34,955 bases of DNA from Prevotellaceae bacterium (GTDB taxonomy: Bacteria > Bacteroidota > Bacteroidia > Bacteroidales > UBA932), in contig JAISAC010000083.1 in assembly GCA_031266935.1 (NCBI GenBank), positions 1-34,955 on the forward strand. The letters are read 5' to 3'. The position numbers and the translations under genes are program-made. Under the pieces are notes generated by a model. That model did no database searches, was not told the origin of the DNA, and worked only from the letters and a program-made list of their open reading frames with translations. Of this stretch, positions 17,610-26,209 are shown in pieces; the first letter of the stretch is position 1; each line of letters starts with the position of its first letter.

Positions 17610-18239
17610 TTAAAACTTATCCGGCTCGCTACGCCACTTTTTCAGCGCTTCCACATCGCAGGGCTGAATATATCCATCTGCCAACGCCTGCTCCACCAGC
17701 GCGGTGTAGCCCGACAACGTGGTCAACTCCGTACCCAGCTCCTCAAACTTTTTACGCGCTTCGTCAAACTCATACGTAAAAATCGCCACCATTCCCAGCA
17801 CATTTGCCTTTTCTTCCTTCAGGTGCACCAGCGCGTTTACGCTGCTTTTGCCTGTCGAAACGAGGTCTTCTACCACCACTACCTTTTTTTCTGCCGGATC
17901 TGCGCCCTCCACTACCTTTTTCAGCCCGTGCTCCTTGCGCTCCGCCCTGACGTAGGCAAACGGCAAGCCTAACTTTTCTGCGACCAGCATCCCGTGAGCA
18001 ATGGCGCCGGTGGCAACTCCCGCTACTACCTCAACATCGGGATACTTTGAGCGTATCAGGCTCACAAACGCGCTGCATATCTCATCCCTCACCTGCACAT
18101 CGCCCAGCGTAAGCCGGTTATCGCAGTAAATCGGCGACCGCCACCCTGATACCCACGTAAACGGATTTGCAGGGCTTAACTTGATTGCGCCTATTTTCAG
18201 CAAGCTGTGCGCTATTTGCTTGGCTACTTCTACATTCAT
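17610..18239 (-). CDS. pyrE: Orotate phosphoribosyltransferase
   Basis: It converts orotate and PRPP to orotidine monophosphate in de novo pyrimidine synthesis. The PRPP-binding motif VVVVEDLVSTGKSS is at about residues 120-133, with Glu124 and Asp125. The flexible-loop RAERKEHGLKK (about 98-108) and GWRSPIYCDNR (32-42) are also typical. The length, 209 residues, is normal. It sits inside the ribosomal superoperon between fusA and rpsJ, together with two small secreted-protein genes. The next gene upstream ends 9 nt before its start, so co-transcription is very likely. Confidence 0.96.
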   Translation of the reverse strand: MNVEVAKQIAHSLLKIGAIKLSPANPFTWVSGWRSPIYCDNRLTLGDVQVRDEICSAFVSLIRSKYPDVEVVAGVATGAIAHGMLVAEKLGLPFAYVRAERKEHGLKKVVEGADPAEKKVVVVEDLVSTGKSSVNALVHLKEEKANVLGMVAIFTYEFDEARKKFEELGTELTTLSGYTALVEQALADGYIQPCDVEALKKWRSEPDKF

Positions 18240-18248
18240 GTCGTTGAA

Positions 18249-18758
18249 CTATAACTTATACTGCAACGAAAGCTGAAACACATATAAGCACTCCTCCCAG
18301 AAACTTCTCTTCCCGCCAAATTCATTTTCAGTAAGAATAAGAGGCATCCCTACGTGCATCCCATAACTCCATTTTTCAGCAAAATTAAAGAGCAATTTGG
18401 TCATAATTTGCACTCCAAAAGGAGTATCGTAATTCATTCTCTTTGCGAACCGCTCCTGCGTTGAGCCGGAAGCGGCGGTATATCCCTGTCCGAATAAGCC
18501 CATCCCCGCGTCCACCATCATCATTCCACTCTCATGGTACAGCAACCTGTACTGTCCGGTTACGGAAAGGTGCCCACCACTAACTCCTGTCAACCATCCA
18601 CCGGTAGCGGTTACATTCCAGCGGTTGTGCTGCAACGTGTAAATTGGACCTACTACTTTTCCACCAATCATCCCCAAATGATGCTCTGTTTGGGCGGTAG
18701 CAGCCTTACACGCAAACAACAACAGCAATATTCCCCATTTGTTGTAGCAGCTATTCAT
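18249..18758 (-). CDS. Secreted beta-barrel-like protein, paralog 2
   Basis: The function is unrecognised. The 169-residue protein has a signal peptide (hydrophobic ILLLLFACKA, cleavage before QTEHH). The mature N-terminal block QTEHHLGMIGGKVVGPIYTL, continuing LQHNRWNVT, is almost identical to the next gene (18770-19357), while the rest diverges. The C-terminal half has alternating strands such as WSYGMHVGMPL and FQLSLQYKL, as in small outer-membrane barrels (inference). It lies 9 nt before pyrE and 11 nt after its neighbour, so it is translated from the same transcript as fusA and pyrE. Confidence 0.8.
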   Translation of the reverse strand: MNSCYNKWGILLLLFACKAATAQTEHHLGMIGGKVVGPIYTLQHNRWNVTATGGWLTGVSGGHLSVTGQYRLLYHESGMMMVDAGMGLFGQGYTAASGSTQERFAKRMNYDTPFGVQIMTKLLFNFAEKWSYGMHVGMPLILTENEFGGKRSFWEECLYVFQLSLQYKL

Positions 18759-18769
18759 CTAAATCCTTA

Positions 18770-19357
18770 TCAATTTTTCTTGCCCGTGCTCTCCAACCTA
18801 TACTGCAACGATATTTGATAGAGATATAACAAACCTTTCCATAAAGCGACACCAGAGTTATTATCACTATAGCCAATACTTTCTTCTGTCGGGTTCGTCA
18901 GCAAGGGTATGCCAATGTGCATACCATAACTCCAATTAGGCGAAACATTAAAGTAAATTTTACCAATAAACTGTACTCCAAAGGGGGTTGTGTAATCTAA
19001 CTCTCTAGCCAACTTCTTTTGCTGTAAGGTTGGGGCAACATACCCCAGCCCAAATATCCCCAACCCCAAATCTACCCTTATTCCGCGTCCATAAAGCAAC
19101 TTTACGCCTGCATATTCAAAATTTTCCAACAAACTAAAGACCCTGTACCCGCCTGTTAGTGAAGCATACCCGCCTTTAAATCCTGTCAACCACCCACCGG
19201 TAGTGGTTACGTTCCAGCGGTTATGCTGCAACGTATAAATTGGGCCTACTACTTTTCCGCCAATCATTCCTAAATGATGCTCTGTTTGGGCTGTAGCGGC
19301 TTTACCTGAAAACAAAATCAGTAAAGCTGCTAAAGAACTTGTTCGACAAAAACTCAT
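18770..19357 (-). CDS. Secreted beta-barrel-like protein, paralog 3
   Basis: The function is unrecognised. The 195-residue product has a signal peptide (SSLAALLILFSGKAATA, then QTEHH). Its first roughly 35 mature residues differ at very few positions from paralog 2, and the DNA there is also nearly the same, so this is a recent duplication or gene conversion. The middle is longer than in paralog 2 (VKLLYGRGIRVDLGLGIFGLGY). NWSYGMHIGIPL and YQISLQYRL are shared with it. It ends in a short basic tail (STGKKN). It is the first gene after fusA, with a 99-nt spacer in which I see no convincing promoter. Confidence 0.8.
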   Translation of the reverse strand: MSFCRTSSLAALLILFSGKAATAQTEHHLGMIGGKVVGPIYTLQHNRWNVTTTGGWLTGFKGGYASLTGGYRVFSLLENFEYAGVKLLYGRGIRVDLGLGIFGLGYVAPTLQQKKLARELDYTTPFGVQFIGKIYFNVSPNWSYGMHIGIPLLTNPTEESIGYSDNNSGVALWKGLLYLYQISLQYRLESTGKKN

Positions 19358-19456
19358 TTTTGCAACCTAACTTATTATTTTTTATCATAAAACAGCTAAG
19401 TATGAGATATAATTGTCCATTAAGAAATCTGCTCTCTCCTACTGCCCAGCATTTTT

Positions 19457-21583
19457 TTACTCATCCAAATCTTTGTCGCCCTTTTTCTTGCCCTGCGCCT
19501 GCTCAATAATATCCTTAGCCAGCGAAGCAGGCACTTCGGTGTAGTGCGAGAACTCCATAGTAGAAGTTGCGCGGCCGGAGCTGAGCGTTCGCAATACCGT
19601 AACGTAGCCAAACTGCTCCGAGAGCGGAACGCTTGCCTTTATCACGCGGGCGTTGCCCTTGGAGTCCATGTTCTGGATTTGTCCGCGCCGCTTGTTGAGG
19701 TCGCCGATAATGTCGCCCATGTACTCTTCGGGGGTTACCACCTCCAGCGACATGATAGGCTCCATAATTACAGGCTTTGCCTTGGGGCAGGCGTGGCGGA
19801 AAGCCGCGCGCGCGCATATCTCAAACGAAAGCGAATCGGAGTCCACCGCATGGAATGATCCGTCCTTGAGCGTTACCTTCATCGAGGGCAGCTCGTAGCC
19901 GGCAAGCACGCCGTTGCTCATGGCCATTCTGAAGCCTTTCTCTACCGACGGGATAAACTCGCGCGGAATGTTGCCGCCCTTCACCATATCCACAAACTGC
20001 AGGCCGGTTTGGCCTTCGTCGGCAGGGGCAATTTCTACAATAATATCGGCAAACTTACCGCGTCCGCCGGTTTGCTTTTTGAAGAGTTCCCTGTGCTCAA
20101 CCGTACCGCGCAAGGCCTCCTTGTAGTTCACCTGCGGTGCACCCTGGTTGATTTCCACGCCAAACTCGCGCTTGAGGCGGTCAACAATAATTTCGAGGTG
20201 CAGTTCGCCCATTCCGCTAATGATGGTCTGTCCGGTTTCTTCGTCCGTTTTTACGGTGAACGTGGGGTCTTCTTCGGCCAACTTGCTGAGCGCTATTCCC
20301 AACTTATCCAAATCCTTTTGCGTTTTTGGCTCCACCGCCAGCCCAATCACAGGGTCGGGGAACGTCATTGACTCCAAAACAATAGGATTTTTTTCTTCGC
20401 AAACGGTATCACCCGTTCGGAGGTCTTTAAAGCCTACGCAAGCGCCAATATCTCCGGCCTCCAAAAATTCGATAGGATTTTGCTTGTTGGAGTGCATCTG
20501 GTAAAGGCGCGATATGCGCTCTTTCTTTCCGGATCGGGGGTTGTAAACGTACGATCCGGCGTCGAGGCGGCCGGAGTAGGCGCGCACAAAAGCCAAACGT
20601 CCAACGAAGGGGTCGGTAGCAATTTTGAACGCCAACCCGCAGAACGGCTCCGACGACGAAGGCTTACGCTCGATGGATTTTTCGGCATCATCGGGGTCTA
20701 CTCCCACTACCAAGCCTTTGTCAAGCGGGCTTGGCAGGTAGCGCACCACAGCGTCCAAAAGATACTGTACGCCTTTGTTTTTGAATGACGCGCCGCACAT
20801 CACCGGCACAATGGACATGCCAATGGTAGCTTTGCGTATTGTCTCAATGATTTCGGCTTCGGTAATCGAATCGGGATTGTCGAAGAATTTTTCGAGGAGC
20901 GTGTCGTTGTACTCAGCAATAGCTTCGATGAGCTTTCCGCGCCACTCGGCCGCCTCGGCGGCCAGCTCGGCGGGAATGTCCCCCGTTGTATAGTTCACCA
21001 GATCTTTGCTGTCGGAGTTATATATCAGCGCCTTGTTGGATACAAGGTCAACAATGCCCAGGAACTTGTCTTCGGCGCCAATGGGGAGAGTAATCGGTAC
21101 GGGAGTAGCCCCCAATTTTTCCTTTATCTCCTTCACCACGTTGAAAAAGTCGGCGCCTGTACGGTCCATTTTATTTACGTAGGCAATTTTCGGCACGTGG
21201 TATTTTTCGCTTTGCCGCCACACAGTTTCCGATTGCGGCTCTACGCCGCCCACGGCGCAGAACGTAGCAATGGTTCCGTCGAGTACGCGCAGCGAGCGCT
21301 CCACCTCTATGGTAAAGTCAACGTGTCCCGGAGTATCAATCAGGTTGATGTGGTAAGTATTTCCGTCGTAGTTCCAAAAAGTAGTAGTAGCGGCCGAGGT
21401 GATGGTAATGCCCCTCTCCTGCTCCTGCACCATCCAGTCCATGGTTGCAGCGCCCTCGTGCACCTCCCCGATTTTATGCGTTTTTCCCGTATAAAAAAGT
21501 ATCCGCTCGCTCGTTGTAGTTTTACCTGCATCAATGTGAGCCATAATGCCAATATTCCGCGTATATGTTAAATCTCTTGCCAT
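19457..21583 (-). CDS. fusA: Elongation factor G
   Basis: EF-G is the GTPase that drives ribosomal translocation and, with RRF, ribosome recycling. The P-loop is AHIDAGKTT (15-23), switch I contains [11 protein letters not shown], and DTPGH and NKMD follow. Domains II to V are complete. The length, 708 residues, is normal. It lies after rpsG in the str order. No tuf gene follows, and the gene is instead followed by the secreted paralogs and pyrE. Confidence 0.98.
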   Translation of the reverse strand: MARDLTYTRNIGIMAHIDAGKTTTSERILFYTGKTHKIGEVHEGAATMDWMVQEQERGITITSAATTTFWNYDGNTYHINLIDTPGHVDFTIEVERSLRVLDGTIATFCAVGGVEPQSETVWRQSEKYHVPKIAYVNKMDRTGADFFNVVKEIKEKLGATPVPITLPIGAEDKFLGIVDLVSNKALIYNSDSKDLVNYTTGDIPAELAAEAAEWRGKLIEAIAEYNDTLLEKFFDNPDSITEAEIIETIRKATIGMSIVPVMCGASFKNKGVQYLLDAVVRYLPSPLDKGLVVGVDPDDAEKSIERKPSSSEPFCGLAFKIATDPFVGRLAFVRAYSGRLDAGSYVYNPRSGKKERISRLYQMHSNKQNPIEFLEAGDIGACVGFKDLRTGDTVCEEKNPIVLESMTFPDPVIGLAVEPKTQKDLDKLGIALSKLAEEDPTFTVKTDEETGQTIISGMGELHLEIIVDRLKREFGVEINQGAPQVNYKEALRGTVEHRELFKKQTGGRGKFADIIVEIAPADEGQTGLQFVDMVKGGNIPREFIPSVEKGFRMAMSNGVLAGYELPSMKVTLKDGSFHAVDSDSLSFEICARAAFRHACPKAKPVIMEPIMSLEVVTPEEYMGDIIGDLNKRRGQIQNMDSKGNARVIKASVPLSEQFGYVTVLRTLSSGRATSTMEFSHYTEVPASLAKDIIEQAQGKKKGDKDLDE

Positions 21584-21621
21584 CTTCTATTTTTTCTCTT
21601 ATCTCTCCTTGCTTTTTGCAA

Positions 21622-22098
21622 TTAAAATCTATAGTGAGCAAAAGCCTTGTTAGCCTCCGCCATTTTGTGCATATCCTCCTTGCGCTTGAAAGCTCCGCCC
21701 TCTTCGTTGTAGGCGGCTACAATTTCGGCCGCCAGCTTTTCGGACATTGATTTACCGTTGCGGGCGCGCGCATACTTAATCATGTTTTTTACGCTCAGCG
21801 CGATTTTGCGCTCGGGGCGGACTTCGGTAGGCACCTGAAAATTTGCGCCTCCAATGCGACGGCTTTTTACCTCTATTGCAGGAGTAATGTTTTCCAGCGC
21901 TTTTTTCCAAATATCAAGCGGGGCCTTGTCAGCGTCTTTCAGCTTCTCGCCTACCTTATCTATAGCATCATAGAATATAGTGTAGGCAATACTCTTCTTA
22001 CCGGCGTTCATAAGGTCGTTCACAAACCTTGTTACCAGCGTATCTCCGAACTTAGGGTCGGGAAGTAGAATTCGTTTTTTTGGCTTTCCTTTTCTCAT
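21622..22098 (-). CDS. rpsG: 30S ribosomal protein S7
   Basis: S7 nucleates assembly of the 30S head and contacts E-site t[40 protein letters not shown] and [16 protein letters not shown] are diagnostic. The ATG at 22098 gives the usual 158 residues. An upstream in-frame ATG at 22110 would add only MLEK and is not conserved in the family. It lies between rpsL and fusA. Confidence 0.98.
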   Translation of the reverse strand: MRKGKPKKRILLPDPKFGDTLVTRFVNDLMNAGKKSIAYTIFYDAIDKVGEKLKDADKAPLDIWKKALENITPAIEVKSRRIGGANFQVPTEVRPERKIALSVKNMIKYARARNGKSMSEKLAAEIVAAYNEEGGAFKRKEDMHKMAEANKAFAHYRF

Positions 22099-22170
22099 TT
22101 TTTCAAGCACCGGGCAGCTACAAGAGCGCCCGAATTTTTACATTTTAACTTTATTTGCAGCTATGTTACT

Positions 22171-22572
22171 TTACTTCTTTTTTGCGGGAGCAGCAGCCCC
22201 TGCCTTTGGGCGTTTAGCGCCGTAGCGCGAGCGGCTTTGCCGACGACCTTCCACGCCCGAAGCGTCCAGCGAGCCTCTCACCAAGTGGTAGCGTACGCCG
22301 GGAAGGTCTTTCACGCGTCCGCCGCGCACCAGCACAATGGAGTGCTCTTGGAGGTTGTGCCCTTCGCCGGGTATGTAGGCGTTCACCTCTTTCAGGTTGG
22401 TGAGCCGCACGCGAGCCACCTTGCGCATAGCCGAGTTGGGTTTTTTGGGCGTCGTTGTATATACGCGCACGCAAACGCCACGACGCTGCGGGCATGAATT
22501 CAGGGCAGGCGATTTACTTTTTTGTACCAGCTCTGTTCTTCCTTTTCTTACTAACTGCTGAATTGTTGGCAT
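22171..22572 (-). CDS. rpsL: 30S ribosomal protein S12
   Basis: S12 is the decoding-centre protein. [30 protein letters not shown] and [17 protein letters not shown] are diagnostic. Lys43 and Lys88, the sites of streptomycin-resistance mutations, are wild type. The length, 133 residues, includes a short Ala/Pro/Lys tail. It is the first gene of the superoperon, about 140 nt downstream of a good promoter. Confidence 0.98.
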   Translation of the reverse strand: MPTIQQLVRKGRTELVQKSKSPALNSCPQRRGVCVRVYTTTPKKPNSAMRKVARVRLTNLKEVNAYIPGEGHNLQEHSIVLVRGGRVKDLPGVRYHLVRGSLDASGVEGRRQSRSRYGAKRPKAGAAAPAKKK

Positions 22573-22713
22573 TGTTGCTCAGAATGCTTTGTTACTATTA
22601 TATTACTACTTTATTTCTTATCTACCTAATTTTTAAACATTTATGACCTGTCATCTTCCTTGCTAAGGCTTTTTTTCGTAAAAAATTATGAACCTTGGAA
22701 AAAATCAGGGCTG

Positions 22714-22742
22714 CAAAGGTAGGCATTTTTTTGATATTACAA
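22714..22742 (-). promoter_or_regulatory. Promoter of the ribosomal superoperon
   Basis: On the minus strand, TTG (22740-22742) and TACCTTTG (22714-22721) are separated by 18 nt. This matches the Bacteroidetes sigma-ABfr consensus (TTG at -33, TAnnTTTG at -7). Transcription should begin near 22707, about 135 nt before the rpsL start. It is the only convincing promoter I see for the whole 22-kb cluster. Confidence 0.75.
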
Positions 22743-23038
22743 GGGCTTATCAACTTTTTAGCTCGCTTTTTTCGCCAAAAAAGCGGCAGTTTCGAGTTAA
22801 TTTATCGTAAACCGATTAACGAAAAAAAATCACAAGCCGTTTTTCGTAGGCGCTCAGCTTGCCCATAACCCCAAAATGTTCGCCAAGCGGATTGCTTCAT
22901 TCTCTTTATCTGCTTCACTCCGTGGGTAGAACGCGGGTAGAGCACAGATAGAACGGATAAAAACGGATTATGCGATTGCTGAACATAGCAAACTTTACGC
23001 AAATTTTACGCTACCTGTTTTTTCATCGAAAGAAAATG

Positions 23039-23046
23039 TATCTTTG
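23039..23046 (+). promoter_or_regulatory. -7 promoter element of the AAA-ATPase-like gene
   Basis: TATCTTTG at 23039-23046 matches the Bacteroidetes -7 consensus TAnnTTTG. The predicted transcription start is near 23052, leaving a 30-nt A/C-rich leader before the ATG at 23084. No clear TTG lies at -33. The element excludes the two upstream in-frame ATGs (22970 and 23036) as starts. Confidence 0.6.
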
Positions 23047-23083
23047 CATCATCACATTCAATAACCTCAACAACCCAACAACA

Positions 23084-24337
23084 ATGGAAACAAAAATGCC
23101 CAAACGCCTGCCCTACGGCAGTTCGAACTTTGAAACAATAAGAACCGGAAGCTATGCGTACATTGATAAAACCCGTTTCATTGAGCAGCTGGAGCAAGAA
23201 AACAACAGCAACCTGCTCTTTACCCGCCCCCGTAAGTTCGGCAAAAGCCTGTTCTGTTCGATGCTGTCCCACTATTACGACATTAATCAGGCGGGCAAGT
23301 TCGAGCAGCTGTTCGGCGACCTGTACATCGGGCAGCACCCCACGCCAAAGCACAACAGCTACATGGTGCTGAAGCTGGATTTTTCGGAGGTAGACACCTC
23401 AAGCGAGGAGCGCTTCAGGGCTTCGCTGTCCAACAAAATACAGGATAGCGTTCGCGAGTTTTTGAAATACTACAAGCATTTGTTGGCACACGGAGATATT
23501 TATAGCGAGCTGATAACCGCCGAGCAGTCGGGTGTCGGAGCGCTACGGAAAGCCTTTAATGCAGCGGAGGCTGCCGGCAAAAAAGTGTGCGTCATCATTG
23601 ACGAGTACGACCACTTTGCCAACGACCTGATTGCGCAGGGAACCGACGCGTGCCGCCATTTAATGCGGGCAAACAGAGTAATACGCGATTTTTACGAAAC
23701 GCTGAAGGAAGGCAGCAAAACCGTGGTGGACCGCATTATCCTTATCGGAATTACACCCATAATGCTCAACGATATTACCAGCGGCTTCAATATCTCCCAC
23801 AACCTGTCGCTCAACCCCAGGTACAACGAAATGCTGGGATTTACGCAGGAGGAGGTAAGTACGCTCATGAAGGAAGCCGGCGTGGAGCCGTCCATGATTA
23901 GCGTGAACATGGAGCTGTTTTACAACGGGTACCGCTTTCACCCGGACGGAGAGCACAAGGTGTACAACCCTGCAATGATGCTCTACCTGTTTGACCAAAC
24001 GCTGCGATTCAAAAACAGAATGGAGAATGTGATTGATGAAAACCTGAAAACGGACTACGGGCGGCTGCAAATGCTGATAGAAAATGAACGTAACCGCAAT
24101 TTGCTGATTGAAATAGCCGAAAATAACGGCATTAACTCGGAGATAATATCTAAATTTTCCGTTGACCAGCTGCATGACAGCGAATACTTCCCATCGCTGC
24201 TGTTTTACATGGGGCTGCTTACCATCGACCGGTACGAGGGCGGAATAACCTACCTCAAAATTCCCAACTACTCCATCCGCACCATCTACGGGGATTACAT
24301 TTTGCAGCTTACCAAAGACCGGAACAAGGAAGTTTAG
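23084..24337 (+). CDS. AAA-ATPase-like protein (DUF1703-type family), lacking the C-terminal nuclease domain
   Basis: The N-terminus MPKRLPYGSSNFETIRTG, the modified Walker A TRPRKFGKS (47-55, lacking the usual first Gly) and Walker B VCVIIDEYDHF (168-178, Asp173/Glu174) match the AAA-ATPase-like family that is expanded in Bacteroidetes. MLGFTQEEV and YNGYRFHPDGEHKVYNP are family-typical downstream blocks. Relatives usually continue for another 100-150 residues into a PD-(D/E)XK nuclease domain. This 417-residue protein stops right after KIPNYSIRTIYGDYI and is followed by a terminator, so the nuclease is missing. The start at 23084 is chosen because the promoter lies just upstream. The cellular role of the family is not settled. 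Confidence 0.85.
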   Translation: METKMPKRLPYGSSNFETIRTGSYAYIDKTRFIEQLEQENNSNLLFTRPRKFGKSLFCSMLSHYYDINQAGKFEQLFGDLYIGQHPTPKHNSYMVLKLDFSEVDTSSEERFRASLSNKIQDSVREFLKYYKHLLAHGDIYSELITAEQSGVGALRKAFNAAEAAGKKVCVIIDEYDHFANDLIAQGTDACRHLMRANRVIRDFYETLKEGSKTVVDRIILIGITPIMLNDITSGFNISHNLSLNPRYNEMLGFTQEEVSTLMKEAGVEPSMISVNMELFYNGYRFHPDGEHKVYNPAMMLYLFDQTLRFKNRMENVIDENLKTDYGRLQMLIENERNRNLLIEIAENNGINSEIISKFSVDQLHDSEYFPSLLFYMGLLTIDRYEGGITYLKIPNYSIRTIYGDYILQLTKDRNKEV

Positions 24338-24402
24338 CGGCCTGATTTCTGATTTCATGCAGCTTCGTGTCAATTGCTTGTAAGGTGAAAGCAGCATACG
24401 CA

Positions 24403-24439
24403 AAAAGAGCTTTCGGAGTGATACTCCGAAAGCTCTTTT
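24403..24439. terminator. Bidirectional intrinsic terminator
   Basis: A perfect 17-bp stem (24403-24419 paired with 24423-24439) has a 3-nt loop, A-run entry and T-run exit on either strand. It lies between the convergent AAA-ATPase-like gene (ends 24337) and susD (ends 24457) and can serve both. Confidence 0.9.
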
Positions 24440-24456
24440 CAATTTTCTGTTCTCAG

Positions 24457-26196
24457 CTAATTTGAGGTTGGGTTTTGCGTCAGCGTTCCGGCGTACGAGT
24501 CAATAGCCGTCTGGGGGATGTAGTACACAACGCGGTAGTCGGTTGACAGGATTTCCTCCGTAGCGTTGTGCGGCCCCGGATAGCGGCGGGTGAGCGACCG
24601 TCCGTTGCGGTACACGTCGTAGCTGCGCTCGGCTTGGAACGCCAGCTCAAGGGTGCGCTCCTTGTCGATTAGCTCTCCGGCGTTGGTGGCGTTCAGCGAA
24701 GCGTAGCCTTTGCCCGGCAGCGAGCGCTCGCGCACGAGGTTTAGCGCCGTCACGGCGTCGCCATAGCTACCCTGCTTGGCCAGAGCCTCCGCCTTGTTGA
24801 GGTAAACCTCCGCAAGGCGGGTAATAATGGGCGAATGGAGGTGCGAATCCTCGCCCTCGCGGGAGCACTTCACGATGTAGAACATCGGATATACGCGGTT
24901 GAGCGAGATGAACTGGTCTTTGTAGCCGGTGTACGTTTCCGTTTGGTCGACCAGCGTATCGTGGTATTCAACCGAGTAAATGCCCTGCGAGGCATCCACC
25001 TCCGTCAGCTTGTAGGCCTTTGCTGCCGCCGTGCCTTTTCCTTCTATGCAGCTGTCGCCGTTTGCCGTCAAGTCGGCCTGCACGTAGTTAAAGTTGGTAT
25101 GCTCTTTGCTGGCATTGTACACTTTTTTGATAAACCGGAATACCGGCTGCGCGGTTTCCGTGTACTGCGGCTCAATAAAGGCTGCGCGGGCGTCAACAAT
25201 GGTATTGTTGTACCAGTCGTTGCGCCCCGTTTCGTCGAGCAAGGCAATGTACTTGGCGCTGGCGTACATTTCGCCCCATCCCATGCCGCCAATGTTGGCG
25301 TACATGCCGCCAACGCCGTAGTAGTGGTCGTAGCCCGAAAATTCGGAGGCAACGCGCTTAACGGCGAAAATCGTTTCCTTGTTGGTTTCCGGAGTAAAGG
25401 TGTTGTACTTCATAAAATTCTCGCGGGACAGCAGCTCGTACTTGCCGCTGTTGATGACCTTGTCGGCGTACTCGACCGCTTTTGCAGCGTGGGCGGCGTT
25501 GGGGTTATCCCACGTGCCGCTCATGTAGAGGTAGATGCGGCTGAGGAGCGCCCAGGCGGCTTCGCGCGAAGCGTAGGCTGGGCCGCGGTCAACGGTGAGC
25601 ATTGTAGCGGCTTTTTCCAAATCTCCGATGGCCTGCTCGTACGTTGCCTTGACGGTTGCGCGGTCGGGCAGGTGGAGGTCAACTATGTTCTCCGGCGTAC
25701 CGTTGACAACAGGTACCCCGAGGTTGACATCGGGGCTTTGGTAGTACGGCCTCCCGTAGGCGCGGCAGAGGTAGAAGTAGAGCATACCGCGCAGAAAGTA
25801 GCACTCGCCAAGCTTGGAGTCAACGGCGGGGTCGGCGCCCTCTCCAATGAGGCTGATGATGTTGGAGGTTTGGGCTATGGCTTTGTAGCTGTTGCTCCAG
25901 AAGCTGTTGAGGCGTCCGTTTGCCGGTGTGCGGGAGTAGGAGATGAACTGGTAGAACGCGTCGGTGGACGAGCCTCTAATCATCATGTTATCTCCGGCGT
26001 ACTCGCCGCAGCGGTGCATTACGTCCGACCAGTCCTTGAGCTGCGTGTAGGCGCCGTTGAGCAGCTCGTCCATGAGCGCGTCGGGGTTTTCTTTGATTTG
26101 CTCCGCCGCCATCTGGGTCGAGGGGAAGCGCTCTATGTCGCAGGCCGCAAGCAGGCATGTAGCGGCGGCGACGCTGAGAATGAATATCTTTTTCAT
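24457..26196 (-). CDS. SusD/RagB-family outer-membrane lipoprotein
   Basis: SusD-like proteins are surface lipoproteins that cap a SusC transporter and bind its ligand. The start at 26196 gives MKKIFILSVAAATCLLAACD, a lipoprotein signal with lipobox LAAC and Cys19. The N-terminal half has the helical repeats of the family (CYFLRGMLYFYLCRAYG). The C-terminus has PIITRLAEVYLNKAEALAKQG, LVRERSLPGKGY and YYIPQTAID, all SusD signatures. The length is 579 residues. Starting at an upstream ATG (26232) would overlap susC and spoil the signal peptide. It begins 13 nt after the susC stop. The substrate cannot be inferred, because no hydrolase is adjacent. Confidence 0.93.
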   Translation of the reverse strand: MKKIFILSVAAATCLLAACDIERFPSTQMAAEQIKENPDALMDELLNGAYTQLKDWSDVMHRCGEYAGDNMMIRGSSTDAFYQFISYSRTPANGRLNSFWSNSYKAIAQTSNIISLIGEGADPAVDSKLGECYFLRGMLYFYLCRAYGRPYYQSPDVNLGVPVVNGTPENIVDLHLPDRATVKATYEQAIGDLEKAATMLTVDRGPAYASREAAWALLSRIYLYMSGTWDNPNAAHAAKAVEYADKVINSGKYELLSRENFMKYNTFTPETNKETIFAVKRVASEFSGYDHYYGVGGMYANIGGMGWGEMYASAKYIALLDETGRNDWYNNTIVDARAAFIEPQYTETAQPVFRFIKKVYNASKEHTNFNYVQADLTANGDSCIEGKGTAAAKAYKLTEVDASQGIYSVEYHDTLVDQTETYTGYKDQFISLNRVYPMFYIVKCSREGEDSHLHSPIITRLAEVYLNKAEALAKQGSYGDAVTALNLVRERSLPGKGYASLNATNAGELIDKERTLELAFQAERSYDVYRNGRSLTRRYPGPHNATEEILSTDYRVVYYIPQTAIDSYAGTLTQNPTSN

Positions 26197-26209
26197 TTTA
26201 TTATTTTTT

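Larger units (their letters stand above)
22573..23083. other. Divergent intergenic region between rpsL and the AAA-ATPase-like gene
   Basis: This 511-nt region holds two opposing promoters (22714-22742 minus; 23039-23046 plus) and a short hairpin (22764-22772 paired with 22777-22785, loop CGCC) upstream of the rpsL promoter. The rpsL leader of about 135 nt is A/T-rich, and I recognise no protein-binding or riboswitch structure in it. From 22800 to 22980 I see only weak direct repeats (GGGTAGA; AACGGAT) and no gene. Confidence 0.7.

Noticed and set aside
22764-22785. Hairpin upstream of the rpsL promoter as a terminator
   Set aside because: No T-run follows on either strand beyond the stem, and no gene ends nearby. 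Its role is unknown.
22802-23002. 66-codon minus-strand frame upstream of rpsL
   Set aside because: It has no family resemblance, and it lies in intergenic sequence upstream of the rpsL promoter that opposes the AAA-ATPase-like gene.
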